Positions 52,343 through 60,512 are shown, counted from the stretch's first letter. The stretch is DNA of 64,000 bases from Roseiarcus sp963772555 (GCA_963772555.1 CAVYXQ010000011.1:310001-374000); one strand, 5' to 3'. Notes: generated from the sequence alone by a model not told the origin. Program-made: numbers and translations.

Positions 52343-52358
52343 GCGTTGCAGAAATTAA

Positions 52359-52509
52359 GCAGACCGTGCGAAAAGTCGGCGAAAATTTGCAACCTGTCGC
52401 GCAGAGCGAAAATTATCGCGAAATTTTCGATTCCGGACGCTCTCAGGGCTCGAAAAAGCGAACAAAAGGAGGCCGTGTGAAAACTCGGCGGAGTTTTCGC
52501 ACGGTCTGC
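52359..52509. mobile_element. MITE copy C, diverged
   Basis: 151 bp, starting GCAGACCGTGCGAAAAGTC and ending GAGTTTTCGCACGGTCTGC. The interior differs from copies A and B. Near its right end a second inward-facing arm (GTGTGAAAACTCGGCG) abuts the terminal arm, which would form a tight hairpin. It lies about 100 bases upstream of the secreted-protein gene at 52606. Confidence 0.75.
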
Positions 52510-52605
52510 AAGATATTTGAAACACACGAAACCGCCTCAAAAACCGCAGGTTTTGAGAGAGCTGCCCAAAGACGGAGTCTCGCGGGCGGACAGAGGAGGC
52601 AAACT

Positions 52606-52962
52606 ATGCGATCGATCGTCATGGCTAGTGTTATCGCAATATGCGGTTTGACGGGGAGCGCGGCGATCGCCGCGCAACGGCCGGCCCTGTGCAAACTTGT
52701 GGTCAAGGGCAAGACCTATATCAACGGCCGGTGCAATTTCGAGGATTTTGGGGACGGATCATTCGCCATCGGCGTTCTTAGAGATGATCAACGAATCCCC
52801 ATCGGAGGGTTTTATTTCGCTTACGTCGATGTGCATGGAAACACGGCGGAGGCCAAGTGGAACGAGGATCGAAGAGATTCACATGCTAACGCGCCTCTGG
52901 GAACGCTCACTCGCAACGGTGCATGCTGGGAGAACGCCATCGCACAAATTTGCGCGAGGTGA
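52606..52962 (+). CDS. Secreted protein of unknown function
   Basis: 118 residues; the ATG at 52606 follows AGAGGAGG. Residues 1-23 form a signal peptide (IVMASVIAICGLTGSAAIAA). The mature domain has four cysteines (ALCKLVVKGKTYINGRCNFE and NGACWENAIAQICAR), likely two disulfides, and a beta-rich middle (FAIGVLRDDQRIPIGGFYFA). No family recognised. It sits in the mobile island between two MITEs. After its stop, a frame on the same strand (to about 53073, ending FRTIDYCDAASKRGF) looks like the tail of another lost protein. Confidence 0.75.
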   Translation: MRSIVMASVIAICGLTGSAAIAAQRPALCKLVVKGKTYINGRCNFEDFGDGSFAIGVLRDDQRIPIGGFYFAYVDVHGNTAEAKWNEDRRDSHANAPLGTLTRNGACWENAIAQICAR

Positions 52963-53175
52963 CTTGCTGCGATGGCGGGGGGGAGCATGATTTCGGGAGC
53001 ATCGAGTTCAAGGGCGAACGCGTTTTCCGGACGATCGACTATTGCGATGCGGCCTCTAAGCGGGGGTTCTGAAGACCCGCGCGAAAGGTGCGCGTTCTAA
53101 CTATCATGCTTGGAAGTAAATACCGGTCGAGGAAGAGGCCCGCGCGTTGTGCGGCCTCTTTCGTGCGAAAATCAA
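52963..53175. other. Short gap with a possible coding remnant before MITE B
   Basis: A GTG-started frame of about 37 codons ends at about 53073 with KGERVFRTIDYCDAASKRGF. It has no recognised domain. The rest, up to MITE B, is featureless. Confidence 0.3.
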
Positions 53176-53316
53176 GCAGACTGTGCGAAAACTCGGCGCG
53201 GTGTTCCGTACGGTCGCGCGGAAGACGGATTTTCGCGATTTTTTCTGATCTGCGCGGTTACAGGCCCCGAAATCTGAGCACCACAGAGCGTGCCGCCGAG
53301 TTTTCGCACGGTCTGC
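53176..53316. mobile_element. MITE copy B with IS1182 terminal repeats
   Basis: 141 bp, same length as copy A and nearly the same sequence, with ends GCAGACTGTGCGAAAACTC and GAGTTTTCGCACGGTCTGC. No open frame of its own. The high identity of A and B implies recent movement or gene conversion. Confidence 0.85.
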
Positions 53317-53606
53317 AAGATTTTTGCACATGGAATCGGCGTCAATGAAGTCAATAATTCACGCTGTGCAGAAATCAGGTGTATAAAGGTCCGCTCTCCC
53401 GTCCAGATGAGGCGTCCAGAACGGCCATCCGGTAGGTCCGCTCAACGTCGATTGCGGGCGTTCCACTGGCGACGGCCGTAACGGGCGGTGTCCGCCCAAA
53501 CCTGAAGTTCAAACTGACCCACTACCGAAGCACGGGCTTCGATTGGACAGGTCCGCCCGAGATCGGGCATGCTCGCCGTTCATCGCTCAAGAAGGCAAAG
53601 AGGACG
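53317..53606. other. Gene-free leader region of the LysE gene
   Basis: About 290 bases without a supported gene, ending in AAGGCAAAGAGGACG just before the LysE start at 53607. Promoter boxes could not be assigned with confidence. Confidence 0.4.
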
Positions 53607-54257
53607 ATGGAGATTGTCATTCCCGGCGCCGCGGCTCTCGAACTCTTCGCCGTCGCGGCGATCGTGTTGCTGGTGATCCCGGGACCGGCGGTTCTCTACA
53701 TCGTCGGACGCTCCATCGAGCAGGGCCGGCGCGCAGGACTGGTCTCGGTTCTGGGGATTCACGTTGCCACGCTGGTGCATATCCTCGCGGCGGTCGTCGG
53801 ACTGTCGGCGGTGCTGGCTTCGTCGGCGCTCGCCTTCAGCGCGGTCAAGTACGCCGGCGCGGCCTATCTCATCTGGCTGGGCTTGAGGAAGCTTCTCGGT
53901 CGCGCCGAAGCCGTCGAAGGCGATGTCGTTCCGCCCCGCCACGGACACCGGCGCCTGTTTCTCGACGGCTTCCTCGTCAATCTCCTCAACCCGAAGACGG
54001 CGATCTTCTTCCTCGCGTTCCTGCCGCAGTTCGTCGACCTTGGCCGCGGCCATGCGGCGATGCAGATCGCCTTTCTCGGGCTGACGTTCATCGCGCTCGG
54101 CCTCGTCTCGGACGGGTGCTATGCGCTTCTCGCCGGCTGGGCCGGCGTCTGGCTGAAGAAGAGCCGCGCCTGGGCCGGTTTCGAACGCTATGTCAGCGGC
54201 CTCATGATGATCGGCCTCGGCATGACCGCCGCCTTCGCCGGCGCCGAGAAAAAGTAG
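53607..54257 (+). CDS. LysE/RhtB-family amino-acid exporter
   Basis: 216 residues with about six membrane helices. Family motif near the N-terminus: VLLVIPGPAVLYIVGRSIEQ followed by RRAGLVSVLGIHVATLVHIL. A central KYAGAAYLIWLGLRKLLG and FLVNLLNPKTAIFFLAFLPQF are the other RhtB signatures. Members export homoserine, lysine, threonine or related compounds by proton antiport. No regulator is adjacent, and the substrate is unknown. Confidence 0.93.
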   Translation: MEIVIPGAAALELFAVAAIVLLVIPGPAVLYIVGRSIEQGRRAGLVSVLGIHVATLVHILAAVVGLSAVLASSALAFSAVKYAGAAYLIWLGLRKLLGRAEAVEGDVVPPRHGHRRLFLDGFLVNLLNPKTAIFFLAFLPQFVDLGRGHAAMQIAFLGLTFIALGLVSDGCYALLAGWAGVWLKKSRAWAGFERYVSGLMMIGLGMTAAFAGAEKK

Positions 54258-54263
54258 CGCCGC

Positions 54264-54731
54264 TCACGCCCGGTACTCCTTCGGCGGCAGAATCACCGAG
54301 CCGGTCTCGAGCAGCGATTTCAGGTTCGACAGGATCTGCGGCCAACCGCCGGAGACGGCCTCGATGAACTTCGAGCCTTTGCGCTCGATGGCGTGCGTCA
54401 CCGTCAGCTTGACGGCTTCGTCCTTCGGTTCGATCTCCATCGTGCAGAGCGACCAGCCCTCCGCCTTGAATTCCGGCTTGAATTGGTTTTGCCAGCGAAT
54501 GGCGAGACGTTTGCCCGGCTCGAACGCGACGATCTCGCCGGCATCGGCGATGCGGCCATCGGGGAAGACGAGTTTCCACGCGCCGCCTTCCTTCCAATCC
54601 GCCTCGGGACGGGCGCCCATCCAGTATTGCGTCGCGAATTCCGGGCTGATCAGCATCGACCACAGCCGTTCCGGCGTCGTCTTGATGTAGGTGACGTAGA
54701 CAAATCTGCTTTCGGCCGGCTTCGTCATCAT
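54264..54731 (-). CDS. SRPBCC (AHSA1-like) protein of the second ArsR pair
   Basis: 155 residues. START-like fold: FVYVTYIKTTPERLWSMLIS, FATQYWMGARPEADWKEGG, LVFPDGRIADAGEIVAFEPG, KRLAIRWQNQF and the C-terminal GSKFIEAVSGGWPQILSNLK. It overlaps the ArsR stop by four bases (ATGATGA). Same organisation as the pair at 37736-38535 but with quite different sequence, so an old paralogy or separate acquisition. Confidence 0.9.
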   Translation of the reverse strand: MMTKPAESRFVYVTYIKTTPERLWSMLISPEFATQYWMGARPEADWKEGGAWKLVFPDGRIADAGEIVAFEPGKRLAIRWQNQFKPEFKAEGWSLCTMEIEPKDEAVKLTVTHAIERKGSKFIEAVSGGWPQILSNLKSLLETGSVILPPKEYRA

Positions 54732-55045
54732 CTCTCTCCTTCAAGGTCCTGCTTGAGCTTGGACAGGGCGCCAAGGCGCGGGCGCTCGAACTTCGCGATC
54801 CAGCGCTCGGCGATGGCGTTGATCGGAACCGGGTTGATGAAGTGCAGCTTCTCGCGTCCCCGGCGCTCCGAGGCGACGAGATTGGCCTTTTCGAGAATCG
54901 CCAGATGCTTGGCGACCGCCTGCCGCGTCATCGTCAGGCCCCGACAGAGCTCGCCGAGCGTCTGGCCGTTCCGGCTCTGCAGCCGGTCGAGCAGCTGGCG
55001 GCGGCTCCGATCGGCCAGCGCATGAAACACCGCATCGTCATCCAT
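54728..55045 (-). CDS. ArsR-family transcriptional regulator (second ArsR-AHSA1 pair)
   Basis: 105 residues from the ATG at 55045. Winged helix: DDDAVFHALADRSRRQLLDR, TLGELCRGLTMTRQAVAKHL, AILEKANLVASERRGREKLH, and the FINPVPINAIAERWIAKFE tail common in the AHSA1-linked subfamily. No metal-binding cysteine pair. Coupled to the downstream AHSA1 gene. The imperfect palindrome at 55085-55104 is the likely operator. Confidence 0.9.
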   Translation of the reverse strand: MDDDAVFHALADRSRRQLLDRLQSRNGQTLGELCRGLTMTRQAVAKHLAILEKANLVASERRGREKLHFINPVPINAIAERWIAKFERPRLGALSKLKQDLEGER

Positions 55046-55084
55046 CTCGGCTTTACGCAACCATCCAGTTCCGTATCCGCACAT

Positions 55085-55104
55085 AGGCAACTATTTGGTT
55101 ACCT
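55085..55104 (-). promoter_or_regulatory. Probable operator of the second ArsR gene
   Basis: AGGCAAC-TATTTG-GTTACCT, a 20-base palindrome with one mismatch, 40 bases upstream of the ArsR ATG. AT-rich spacer and place fit ArsR autorepression. Confidence 0.5.
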
Positions 55105-55222
55105 GTCAAGACGCCGACTTCCGCTTGCCTGATTGAAGTTCGAGAGTGTCTCAGTTTGAAAATTCATGGGCTTGACGTGCGCTCGCACCGTCCGATGTCC
55201 CTTGCTAAGCTTGGCGTAAGGC

Positions 55223-55489
55223 ATGGAGAACGACGTGGAATTAACGGATCAAGAGCTCGAAGGTAGGATCGAAGCGCTCGTTTGCCGCAAATACCCGAGG
55301 CTGAAACTTACCCAACAGGACATTTCCGAAATGCTTTTTGGAGACGATTTCAACCGTCCGCATGTGAGCCGGGCATGTCGCCGGCTTGTGGTTGAAAAGC
55401 GTCTTATCCAGGAAGGCGCCGGCGTTGCCAATGATCCATATACGTATCGACCACGGGTTGAGAACCCGTTCGCAGGGTGGCGGCTCTAA
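55223..55489 (+). CDS. Small winged-helix-like hypothetical protein
   Basis: 88 residues. A helical N-terminus (ELTDQELEGRIEALVCRKYP) leads to LKLTQQDISEMLFGDDFNRP and HVSRACRRLVVEKRLIQEG, which reads as helix-turn-helix plus recognition helix, followed by a wing-like NDPYTYRPR. It may be a DNA-binding protein but matches no named family I know. Its 3' end overlaps the convergent GNAT gene by 86 bases. Confidence 0.55.
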   Translation: MENDVELTDQELEGRIEALVCRKYPRLKLTQQDISEMLFGDDFNRPHVSRACRRLVVEKRLIQEGAGVANDPYTYRPRVENPFAGWRL

Positions 55490-56060
55490 TGCCTCGCGGA
55501 CGACGCTCCCTCTCCGAAGCGCGGTCCTTACTAAAAGGCGTTCGCCGAAATTTCAAACTGAGATGCTCCCGAAGTTCGAGCGCGGTCGCGATCGGGAGGA
55601 ACAACCGCCGTGCGCCGTTCGGAATGCGCACAAAATCGTTGGCTTCGTAGAATGCGACCGCCCCCTCGTCTTTCGCATCGACAACCAGGGCGAACGCGCC
55701 GATGCCGAGACGGCTTGTGCGGATGACCGCATCCGCGACCAGCGCGCGCCCGAGGCCCTGCTTCTGGCGCTTCGTGGCGACGGCCAGCCGACCCATCAGC
55801 ATGGCGGGAACGACCGGGTAGCGCGGCAGCTTCTTCGTCGTTTCGCGGGGCAGCGCATCCATCGGCAGATGCGTTGCCGCGAGCGTGTAGAATCCGGCAA
55901 TCTCGCCTTCGCCGGTGACCGCCACGTAGCAACCGGCGATGCGCCGTTTGGCGTCTTGCAGGGCCAGCTCACGGAGGTAGCGATCAAGCGCGGCGACGCC
56001 CGAAACAAACGATTCGCGCGGATGATCGCGGTGCAACGCCTCGGTGACGAACCCCGTCAA
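55404..56060 (-). CDS. GNAT-family toxin (TacT/AtaT-like), with unusual C-terminal tail
   Basis: 218 residues. Acetyl-CoA-binding GNAT motif A: VVPAMLMGRLAVATKRQKQG with LGRALVADAVIRT; then FALVVDAKDEGAVAFYEAND and the typical final ARRLFLPIATALELREH at about residue 165. Such proteins acetylate the amino group of aminoacyl-tRNAs and block translation. The antitoxin gene precedes it with an ATGA overlap. Family members end near residue 165-175; here the frame continues about 50 residues of basic, low-complexity sequence that runs antisense to the gene at 55223. A lost stop codon or a frameshift may explain this. Confidence 0.85.
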   Translation of the reverse strand: MTGFVTEALHRDHPRESFVSGVAALDRYLRELALQDAKRRIAGCYVAVTGEGEIAGFYTLAATHLPMDALPRETTKKLPRYPVVPAMLMGRLAVATKRQKQGLGRALVADAVIRTSRLGIGAFALVVDAKDEGAVAFYEANDFVRIPNGARRLFLPIATALELREHLSLKFRRTPFSKDRASERERRPRGIRAATLRTGSQPVVDTYMDHWQRRRLPG

Positions 56061-56344
56061 CGAACCTCGCGGATCAAGCGACGATGCGCGGCGAACGCGC
56101 GTTTGAGACCGGCCGAGGAACTCGGGGGATTGATGATCGCCTCGGCAAATGCCCGCTGGCCTTCAGCCGACAGACGAATGATGGTCGTTTCTTCGATCGT
56201 CTTGCTCGCAGCTTCCTGCGCGGCGCTCACGACGAATTCGCTCACGCTCCGCCCTTGGATCTCGGCGGCGCGTTTGACGATCGCCAGCGCCTCGGGCGCG
56301 ATACGCGCCTCGATGCGCGCGGAGCGAACAGGGTCCTGAGGCAT
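56057..56344 (-). CDS. DUF1778 antitoxin (TacA-like) of the GNAT toxin
   Basis: 95 residues from the ATG at 56344, after AAGGG. N-terminal ribbon-helix-helix: RSARIEARIAPEALAIVKRA with AEIQGRSVSEFVVSAAQEAA. The C-terminal half (IRLSAEGQRAFAEAIINPPS) is the toxin-neutralising arm with the conserved FAEA...NPP. DUF1778 antitoxins bind the GNAT active site and repress the operon. Gene order antitoxin then toxin with ATGA coupling is standard. Confidence 0.92.
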   Translation of the reverse strand: MPQDPVRSARIEARIAPEALAIVKRAAEIQGRSVSEFVVSAAQEAASKTIEETTIIRLSAEGQRAFAEAIINPPSSSAGLKRAFAAHRRLIREVR

Positions 56345-56540
56345 GATATATTCCCTTCTTTCTGGACGCGGCGTACGGCAGTATCCCGGACATGTCAAGA
56401 AATCCGGATTGGAACGGAGTGAATATGTGGTCGCGACAGCCGCGGCGGTTCAAGCCGACCGCATTACGCTTTTAAATTCAGACAAAGCTTGCCAAAAGGC
56501 TGGGACTTCATCCATCGCGGCAAGGAGCGAATTCACAGCA

Positions 56541-57425
56541 TCAAGCGCGCCGCAGCGCCCGGCGCGCTTCGTCGAGGAAGACGCGCACGTTCGGCGAGCG
56601 CAGGCGGTTCGCCTGATAGACGAGATTGACCGGCCAGGGCGGCGGTTCGAGATCGGTCAGGAGATAGCGGAGCCGGCCGGCGGCGACGTGATGGTCGACT
56701 TGGTAACTCAGCGTCCTGGCGATGCCGATCCCCTCGATCGCGGCGTCGATCGCGGCCTCGATGCTGTCGGTCAGAAGACGCGGCTCACAGCGGACGACTG
56801 TCTCGAGTTTCGGCCCGAAGCGCCATTCGCCGTTGAGCGCAAAGCCTTCGAAGGCGATAATGTCGTGGCCACGCAGATCGGTTGGCGTTGTCGGCTCGCC
56901 GCGCGCCGCGAGATAGGCGGGGCTGGCGATCAGGACGCGCCGGACCTCCGTGAGGCGGAGGGCATGCAGAGAAGAGTCGGCGAGGTCGCCGATCCGCACC
57001 GCGACATCGACGCCCTCTTCGACGAGCCGCGCGAATCGGTCGGTCAGCGTCAAGCGAACGTCGAGCCCGGGATAGGCGCGCAGGAGGCGCGTGACGATCG
57101 GCAGGATGTGCATCCGGCCGAAGAGGACCGGGGCCGTCACGATCAGCAATCCCCGCGGTTCGGCCTTGTCGCCGCGGATCGAGCGCGCGGCGTCATCCAA
57201 ATCCTCGAGCACGCGGCGGCAGCGCTCGAGATAGGCGGCGCCCTCCGGCGTCAGCGTGACCGAGCGCGTCGTGCGGCGCAGGAGCGCGACGCCGAGCGAC
57301 GTCTCGAGTTCCGCCATGCCGCGGCTCGTCGCCGTCGGCGAGATGCCGAGCGCACGCGCCGCCTCGGTGAAGCTCGCCTTGTCGGCGATAGCGACGAAAA
57401 CGCGCAGCCGGTCCAGCCCGTCCAT
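56541..57425 (-). CDS. LysR-family transcriptional regulator
   Basis: 294 residues. N-terminal winged helix: DRLRVFVAIADKASFTEAAR with ALGISPTATSRGMAELETSL. Then the LysR substrate-binding domain (RGLLIVTAPVLFGRMHILPI, VDVAVRIGDLADSSLHALRL, LNGEWRFGP). Divergent from the flavin protein gene at 57761, its likely target; the 335-base gap between them should contain the operator. The effector is unknown. Confidence 0.94.
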   Translation of the reverse strand: MDGLDRLRVFVAIADKASFTEAARALGISPTATSRGMAELETSLGVALLRRTTRSVTLTPEGAAYLERCRRVLEDLDDAARSIRGDKAEPRGLLIVTAPVLFGRMHILPIVTRLLRAYPGLDVRLTLTDRFARLVEEGVDVAVRIGDLADSSLHALRLTEVRRVLIASPAYLAARGEPTTPTDLRGHDIIAFEGFALNGEWRFGPKLETVVRCEPRLLTDSIEAAIDAAIEGIGIARTLSYQVDHHVAAGRLRYLLTDLEPPPWPVNLVYQANRLRSPNVRVFLDEARRALRRA

Positions 57426-57760
57426 CGATTATCCCGAATTTCGCAATACTGAAGCGCAGGATTCGCCAATTACATTCTTGCAGGCAAGAGCCCATATCCG
57501 GGGGCGAGTTCATTTCATCCCGAAAGGAAAAATCCATGTCTTGCACGAACATTTGCCGATCAGGCGGATCCGGCTCCGCCCCGAGCCTTGTGCGCAGCGA
57601 CCTCTGTGCGCAATTGGCGCCGCTGAACCTCTACGGACTCCCGGGTCTGAGCGCGGCCGTGGTTGACGGTCTCATCGCCCTGACGCGGCTGCGGATCGGG
57701 CCGAATCGCAGCGACGAAGCCCAGAGCGCCGAGAGAGCCTGAGCCGGGGGGCAGCGAGCC
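57426..57760. other. LysR divergent control region with a possible small gene
   Basis: Contains the presumed LysR operator and both promoters, none of which I could assign. A 68-codon frame (57536-57742) has a decent ribosome site (GAAAGGA) and begins SCTNICRSGGSG, but resembles no family and may be a remnant; it is left as possible only. Confidence 0.4.
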
Positions 57761-58399
57761 ATGCAAAGCCCCGCTAGCGACATCGCCTTCACACCGGCGG
57801 TGAAGGCCGTGCAGGCAGAGCGGGGCTCCCGCTCGGCCTATGCCAGGCAGGAGGCGGGCGGCGGCTTTGAGACGAGGATCACCGACGAATTGGTCGCGTT
57901 CCTCGCGGAAGTCGATACCGCCTATCTTGCGACGGCGAGCGCGGACGGACGGCCATACGCCCAGCACCGCGGAGGTCCGAAGGGCTTCATTCGCCCGGTC
58001 GGCGAACGCACGCTCGGCTTCGCCGACTTTCGCGGCAATCGCCAGTACATCACCGCCGGCAACCTGTCGGAGAACGACCGGGCGTTCCTTTTCCTGATCG
58101 ATTACGCCCATCGCCGCCGGGTCAAGATCTGGGGCCGGGCGCGAATTGTCGAGGACCCGGAGATCGTCGCGAGGCTGATGCCGGAAGGCTATGCGGCGCG
58201 GCCGGAGCAGGCGATCCTCATCGACGTCGAGGCGTGGGACGTGAATTGCCCCCAGCACATTCCGCAGAAGGTCGACGCCGCCGGCGCAGCGAAGGCGATC
58301 GAAACGCTGCGCCGGCGCATCGCTCTGCTCGAGCGGGAGAACGAGGCGCTGAGGGCGGGGCGAGAAAAGCCGACGACGGCGGGATTTGGGGATATCTGA
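57761..58399 (+). CDS. Pyridoxamine 5'-phosphate oxidase-like flavin protein
   Basis: 212 residues. Split-barrel fold: FLAEVDTAYLATASADGRPY, GGPKGFIRPVGERTLGFADF, the FMN-phosphate contact GNRQYITAGNLSENDRAFLF, HRRRVKIWGRARIVEDPEI and the late LIDVEAWDVNCPQHIPQ, a signature of the subfamily. The C-terminus is a short coiled coil (ALLERENEALR). Members bind FMN and may reduce or sense redox compounds. Divergent LysR. Confidence 0.92.
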   Translation: MQSPASDIAFTPAVKAVQAERGSRSAYARQEAGGGFETRITDELVAFLAEVDTAYLATASADGRPYAQHRGGPKGFIRPVGERTLGFADFRGNRQYITAGNLSENDRAFLFLIDYAHRRRVKIWGRARIVEDPEIVARLMPEGYAARPEQAILIDVEAWDVNCPQHIPQKVDAAGAAKAIETLRRRIALLERENEALRAGREKPTTAGFGDI

Positions 58400-58507
58400 C
58401 CGGTCCGCCCGCGAGTTCCCGAGCCTCCGTCCGCCTGAAATCAAGCAGACATGACCTTGTCCTCTCGCAACCGGGCGGCGGCGTCGAGGCGGGTTTTCCG
58501 CCTCGCG

Positions 58508-58666
58508 CTCAATTCCCTGTTCCTGGGCTGAACAGGGAAAATCATTTCCCTGTTCTGGCTTTACCTTCCGTACGAGCACATCCGCTGAACGACATGAAAA
58601 TCCACGGATTTGCTCGGCTTACCCGATGGCCGGCGGGAGCGATTTTCGGTTATCAGCGATTATCAG
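58508..58666. repeat. Dispersed CCCTGTT-type repeat, left part
   Basis: AATTCCCTGTTCCTGG, TTTCCCTGTTCTGGC, then GCACATCCGCTGAA and a tail GGTTATCAGCGATTATCAG. These match, in order, the intact copy at 6038-6230 up to its CAGGGAATTTCAG. The remaining tail is found at 60418-60456, beyond the IS110-family element. The rest of the 58400-58733 gap holds no gene. Confidence 0.6.
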
Positions 58667-60417
58667 ATCCTATGCGGGTGGGCGGCGGCCGGACTTGGTA
58701 GGCTGATCTTCCACACCAGCATGGAGGCAACCGATGGAGTCTGTCACCTCTGCGACCGTTGTCGCGACCGCCGCCCGGGCGAATGATATCACGTTGTTCG
58801 CCTCGCTCGAATTGAGCAAATCGAAATGGGTCGTGACGATCAACAGTCCGGGCAGCGAGAAGTTTTCCCAGCATAGGGTTGAGGGCGGAGACGGCGCCGG
58901 CCTCATCGAGCTTCTTTCGCGGTCGCGGGCGAAGGCCGAGCATCGCTACGGCGTTCGGGTCACGACGATGGTCATTCAGGAGGCGGGATTGGATGGGTTT
59001 TGGATTCATCGCCTGCTCATCGCCAACGGGATCGAGAGCCAGGTCGTCGATGCGGCTTCGATCGCGGTCGCCCGACGGCATCGGCGGGCCAAGACCGATT
59101 CGATCGACGGCGAGACGCTGCTGCGGACGCTGATGGCCTGGGCTCGCGGCGAGCGGCGGGTCTGTTCGATGGTTCGGGCGCCGAGCCCGGAGGACGAGGA
59201 TCGCCGGCGGCTGACGCGCGAGCGCGGCACGCTGCTCAAGGAACGCATTCAGCACACCAATCGGGTCAAGGGCCTGCTCATGGGCCAAGGCATCCGGGGT
59301 TACAACCCGCTTCGGCGCGATCGTTTCGAACGGCTCGAGGCGTTGCGAACCGGCGACGGTCGTGAGCTGCCGCCGATGCTGAAGGCGGAAATCCGCCGGG
59401 AGCTCGATCGGATCGCGGTTGTGACGACGCAACTGGCTGCGGTCGAACGCGCCCGCGACGCGCTCATCCGCACGGAAACCGAGGAGCCGAACACCCCGGA
59501 GCCGAACACCCCCGCCGCCCTGCTCTTCAAGCTCAGGGGCATCGGTCCTGAGTTCGCCTCGCTGCTCTGGCTGGAATCGTTGTTCCGCGGCTTCGGCAAC
59601 CGGCGCCAGGTGGCGGCGTACGGCGGATTGACGCCCAGCCCCTGGCAGAGCGGCGGCATCGAACGGGATCAGGGCATCTCGAAGTCGGGCAACCGTCGGC
59701 TGCGCAAGACCATGATCGAGCTCGCCTGGTCGTGGCTGCGTCATCAGCCGGACTCGGCGTTGAGCCGCTGGTTTCACGCCCGGGTCGGCGCCGCGAAGGG
59801 GCGGGTCCGCCGGATCGCCATCGTCGCGCTGGCCCGCAAACTGCTCGTCGCCTTGTGGCGCTATGTCACCCAGGGCGTCGTTCCCGAAGGCGCGGTGTTC
59901 AAGGCGGCCTGACCCGATGGCTCAATCCCTCCAACACTCCAACGGCTTAACGACTTAACGACTTGATCCCATTCCAGCGAAGCTGAACGCGACGGCTTCG
60001 CCGGATCCGGGCGGGCGGTGACCGCGAACTTTTCCCTGGCTGAAACACGCCGCTTATCAGGATGGTCCCGCCAACCCGAGCCCGACGCCCTCGAGCATGA
60101 GGGATTGTGGTCCGAGCCGACAAAAGCTCGACCGGATGTGAGGTGATGCGGCCGTCAAGGCTGCATGGCGAATAACGGGCTCACGCTTCGGATCCAAACG
60201 CCAAAGGAGACGCAATGGCAAAATGAATTGAGTGCGGCAAAGGCCACAGAGGCAGCCAAGAGCGCGCAAGGGCGCGCTCGTTCTCGACAGGGTATCCGGC
60301 CGCCGGCGCGTCAAGGGCGCTTCGCTCCCTGCTCCGCTGCGCTTCGCCCCGCTTCGCGGGTGACGCGCCAGCGGCCGGCCCAAACGAATGAACTTGACCG
60401 GAAATACCCCATGTGAG
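58667..60417 (+). mobile_element. IS110-family element interrupting a dispersed repeat
   Basis: The transposase gene and flanking non-coding DNA separate the two halves of the dispersed repeat. The left half ends ...TTATCAG at 58666 and the right half resumes GGAATAACAGGGAAAAC at 60418, the exact order seen in the intact copy. So about 1.75 kb was inserted. A shorter element ending at the TTATCAG at 60054-60060 is also possible. Confidence 0.5.
58734..59912 (+). CDS. IS110-family transposase (second type)
   Basis: 392 residues; the ATG at 58734 follows CATGGAGG. N-terminal DEDD-like domain: FASLELSKSKWVVTINSPG (Glu where most have Asp), VIQEAGLDGFWIHR, and HRRAKTDSIDGETLLRTLMA (Asp pair). 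A long coiled middle follows, then LLFKLRGIGPEFASLLWLES, RQVAAYGGLTPSPWQSG with the conserved serine region KSGNRRLRKTMIELAWSWLR. It is only distantly related to the transposase at 16066. The longer non-coding stretch lies downstream of the gene, as in the IS1111 subgroup, so a guide RNA would be expected there. Confidence 0.9.
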   Translation: MESVTSATVVATAARANDITLFASLELSKSKWVVTINSPGSEKFSQHRVEGGDGAGLIELLSRSRAKAEHRYGVRVTTMVIQEAGLDGFWIHRLLIANGIESQVVDAASIAVARRHRRAKTDSIDGETLLRTLMAWARGERRVCSMVRAPSPEDEDRRRLTRERGTLLKERIQHTNRVKGLLMGQGIRGYNPLRRDRFERLEALRTGDGRELPPMLKAEIRRELDRIAVVTTQLAAVERARDALIRTETEEPNTPEPNTPAALLFKLRGIGPEFASLLWLESLFRGFGNRRQVAAYGGLTPSPWQSGGIERDQGISKSGNRRLRKTMIELAWSWLRHQPDSALSRWFHARVGAAKGRVRRIAIVALARKLLVALWRYVTQGVVPEGAVFKAA

Positions 60418-60512
60418 GGAATAACAGGGAAAACAGGCGGAGCGGTCCGAAGGCGTCGCTTCCATCGAACCGGCCTTCCTTGGCCCTCGTTGGGGGCGCC
60501 TGAAGAATCTGC
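59913..60512. other. Non-coding stretch downstream of the IS110 transposase
   Basis: About 600 bases without a gene. It contains a short direct repeat (TTAACGACTTAACGACTT near 59946), TTATCAG at 60054-60060, and the right part of the dispersed repeat (GGAATAACAGGGAAAAC with AGGCGGAGCGG, 60418-60456). Confidence 0.5.

Noticed and set aside
57536..57742. 68-codon frame with an acceptable ribosome site between LysR and the flavin protein
   Set aside because: No recognisable family and probably within the control region; kept only as a remark in the intergenic entry.
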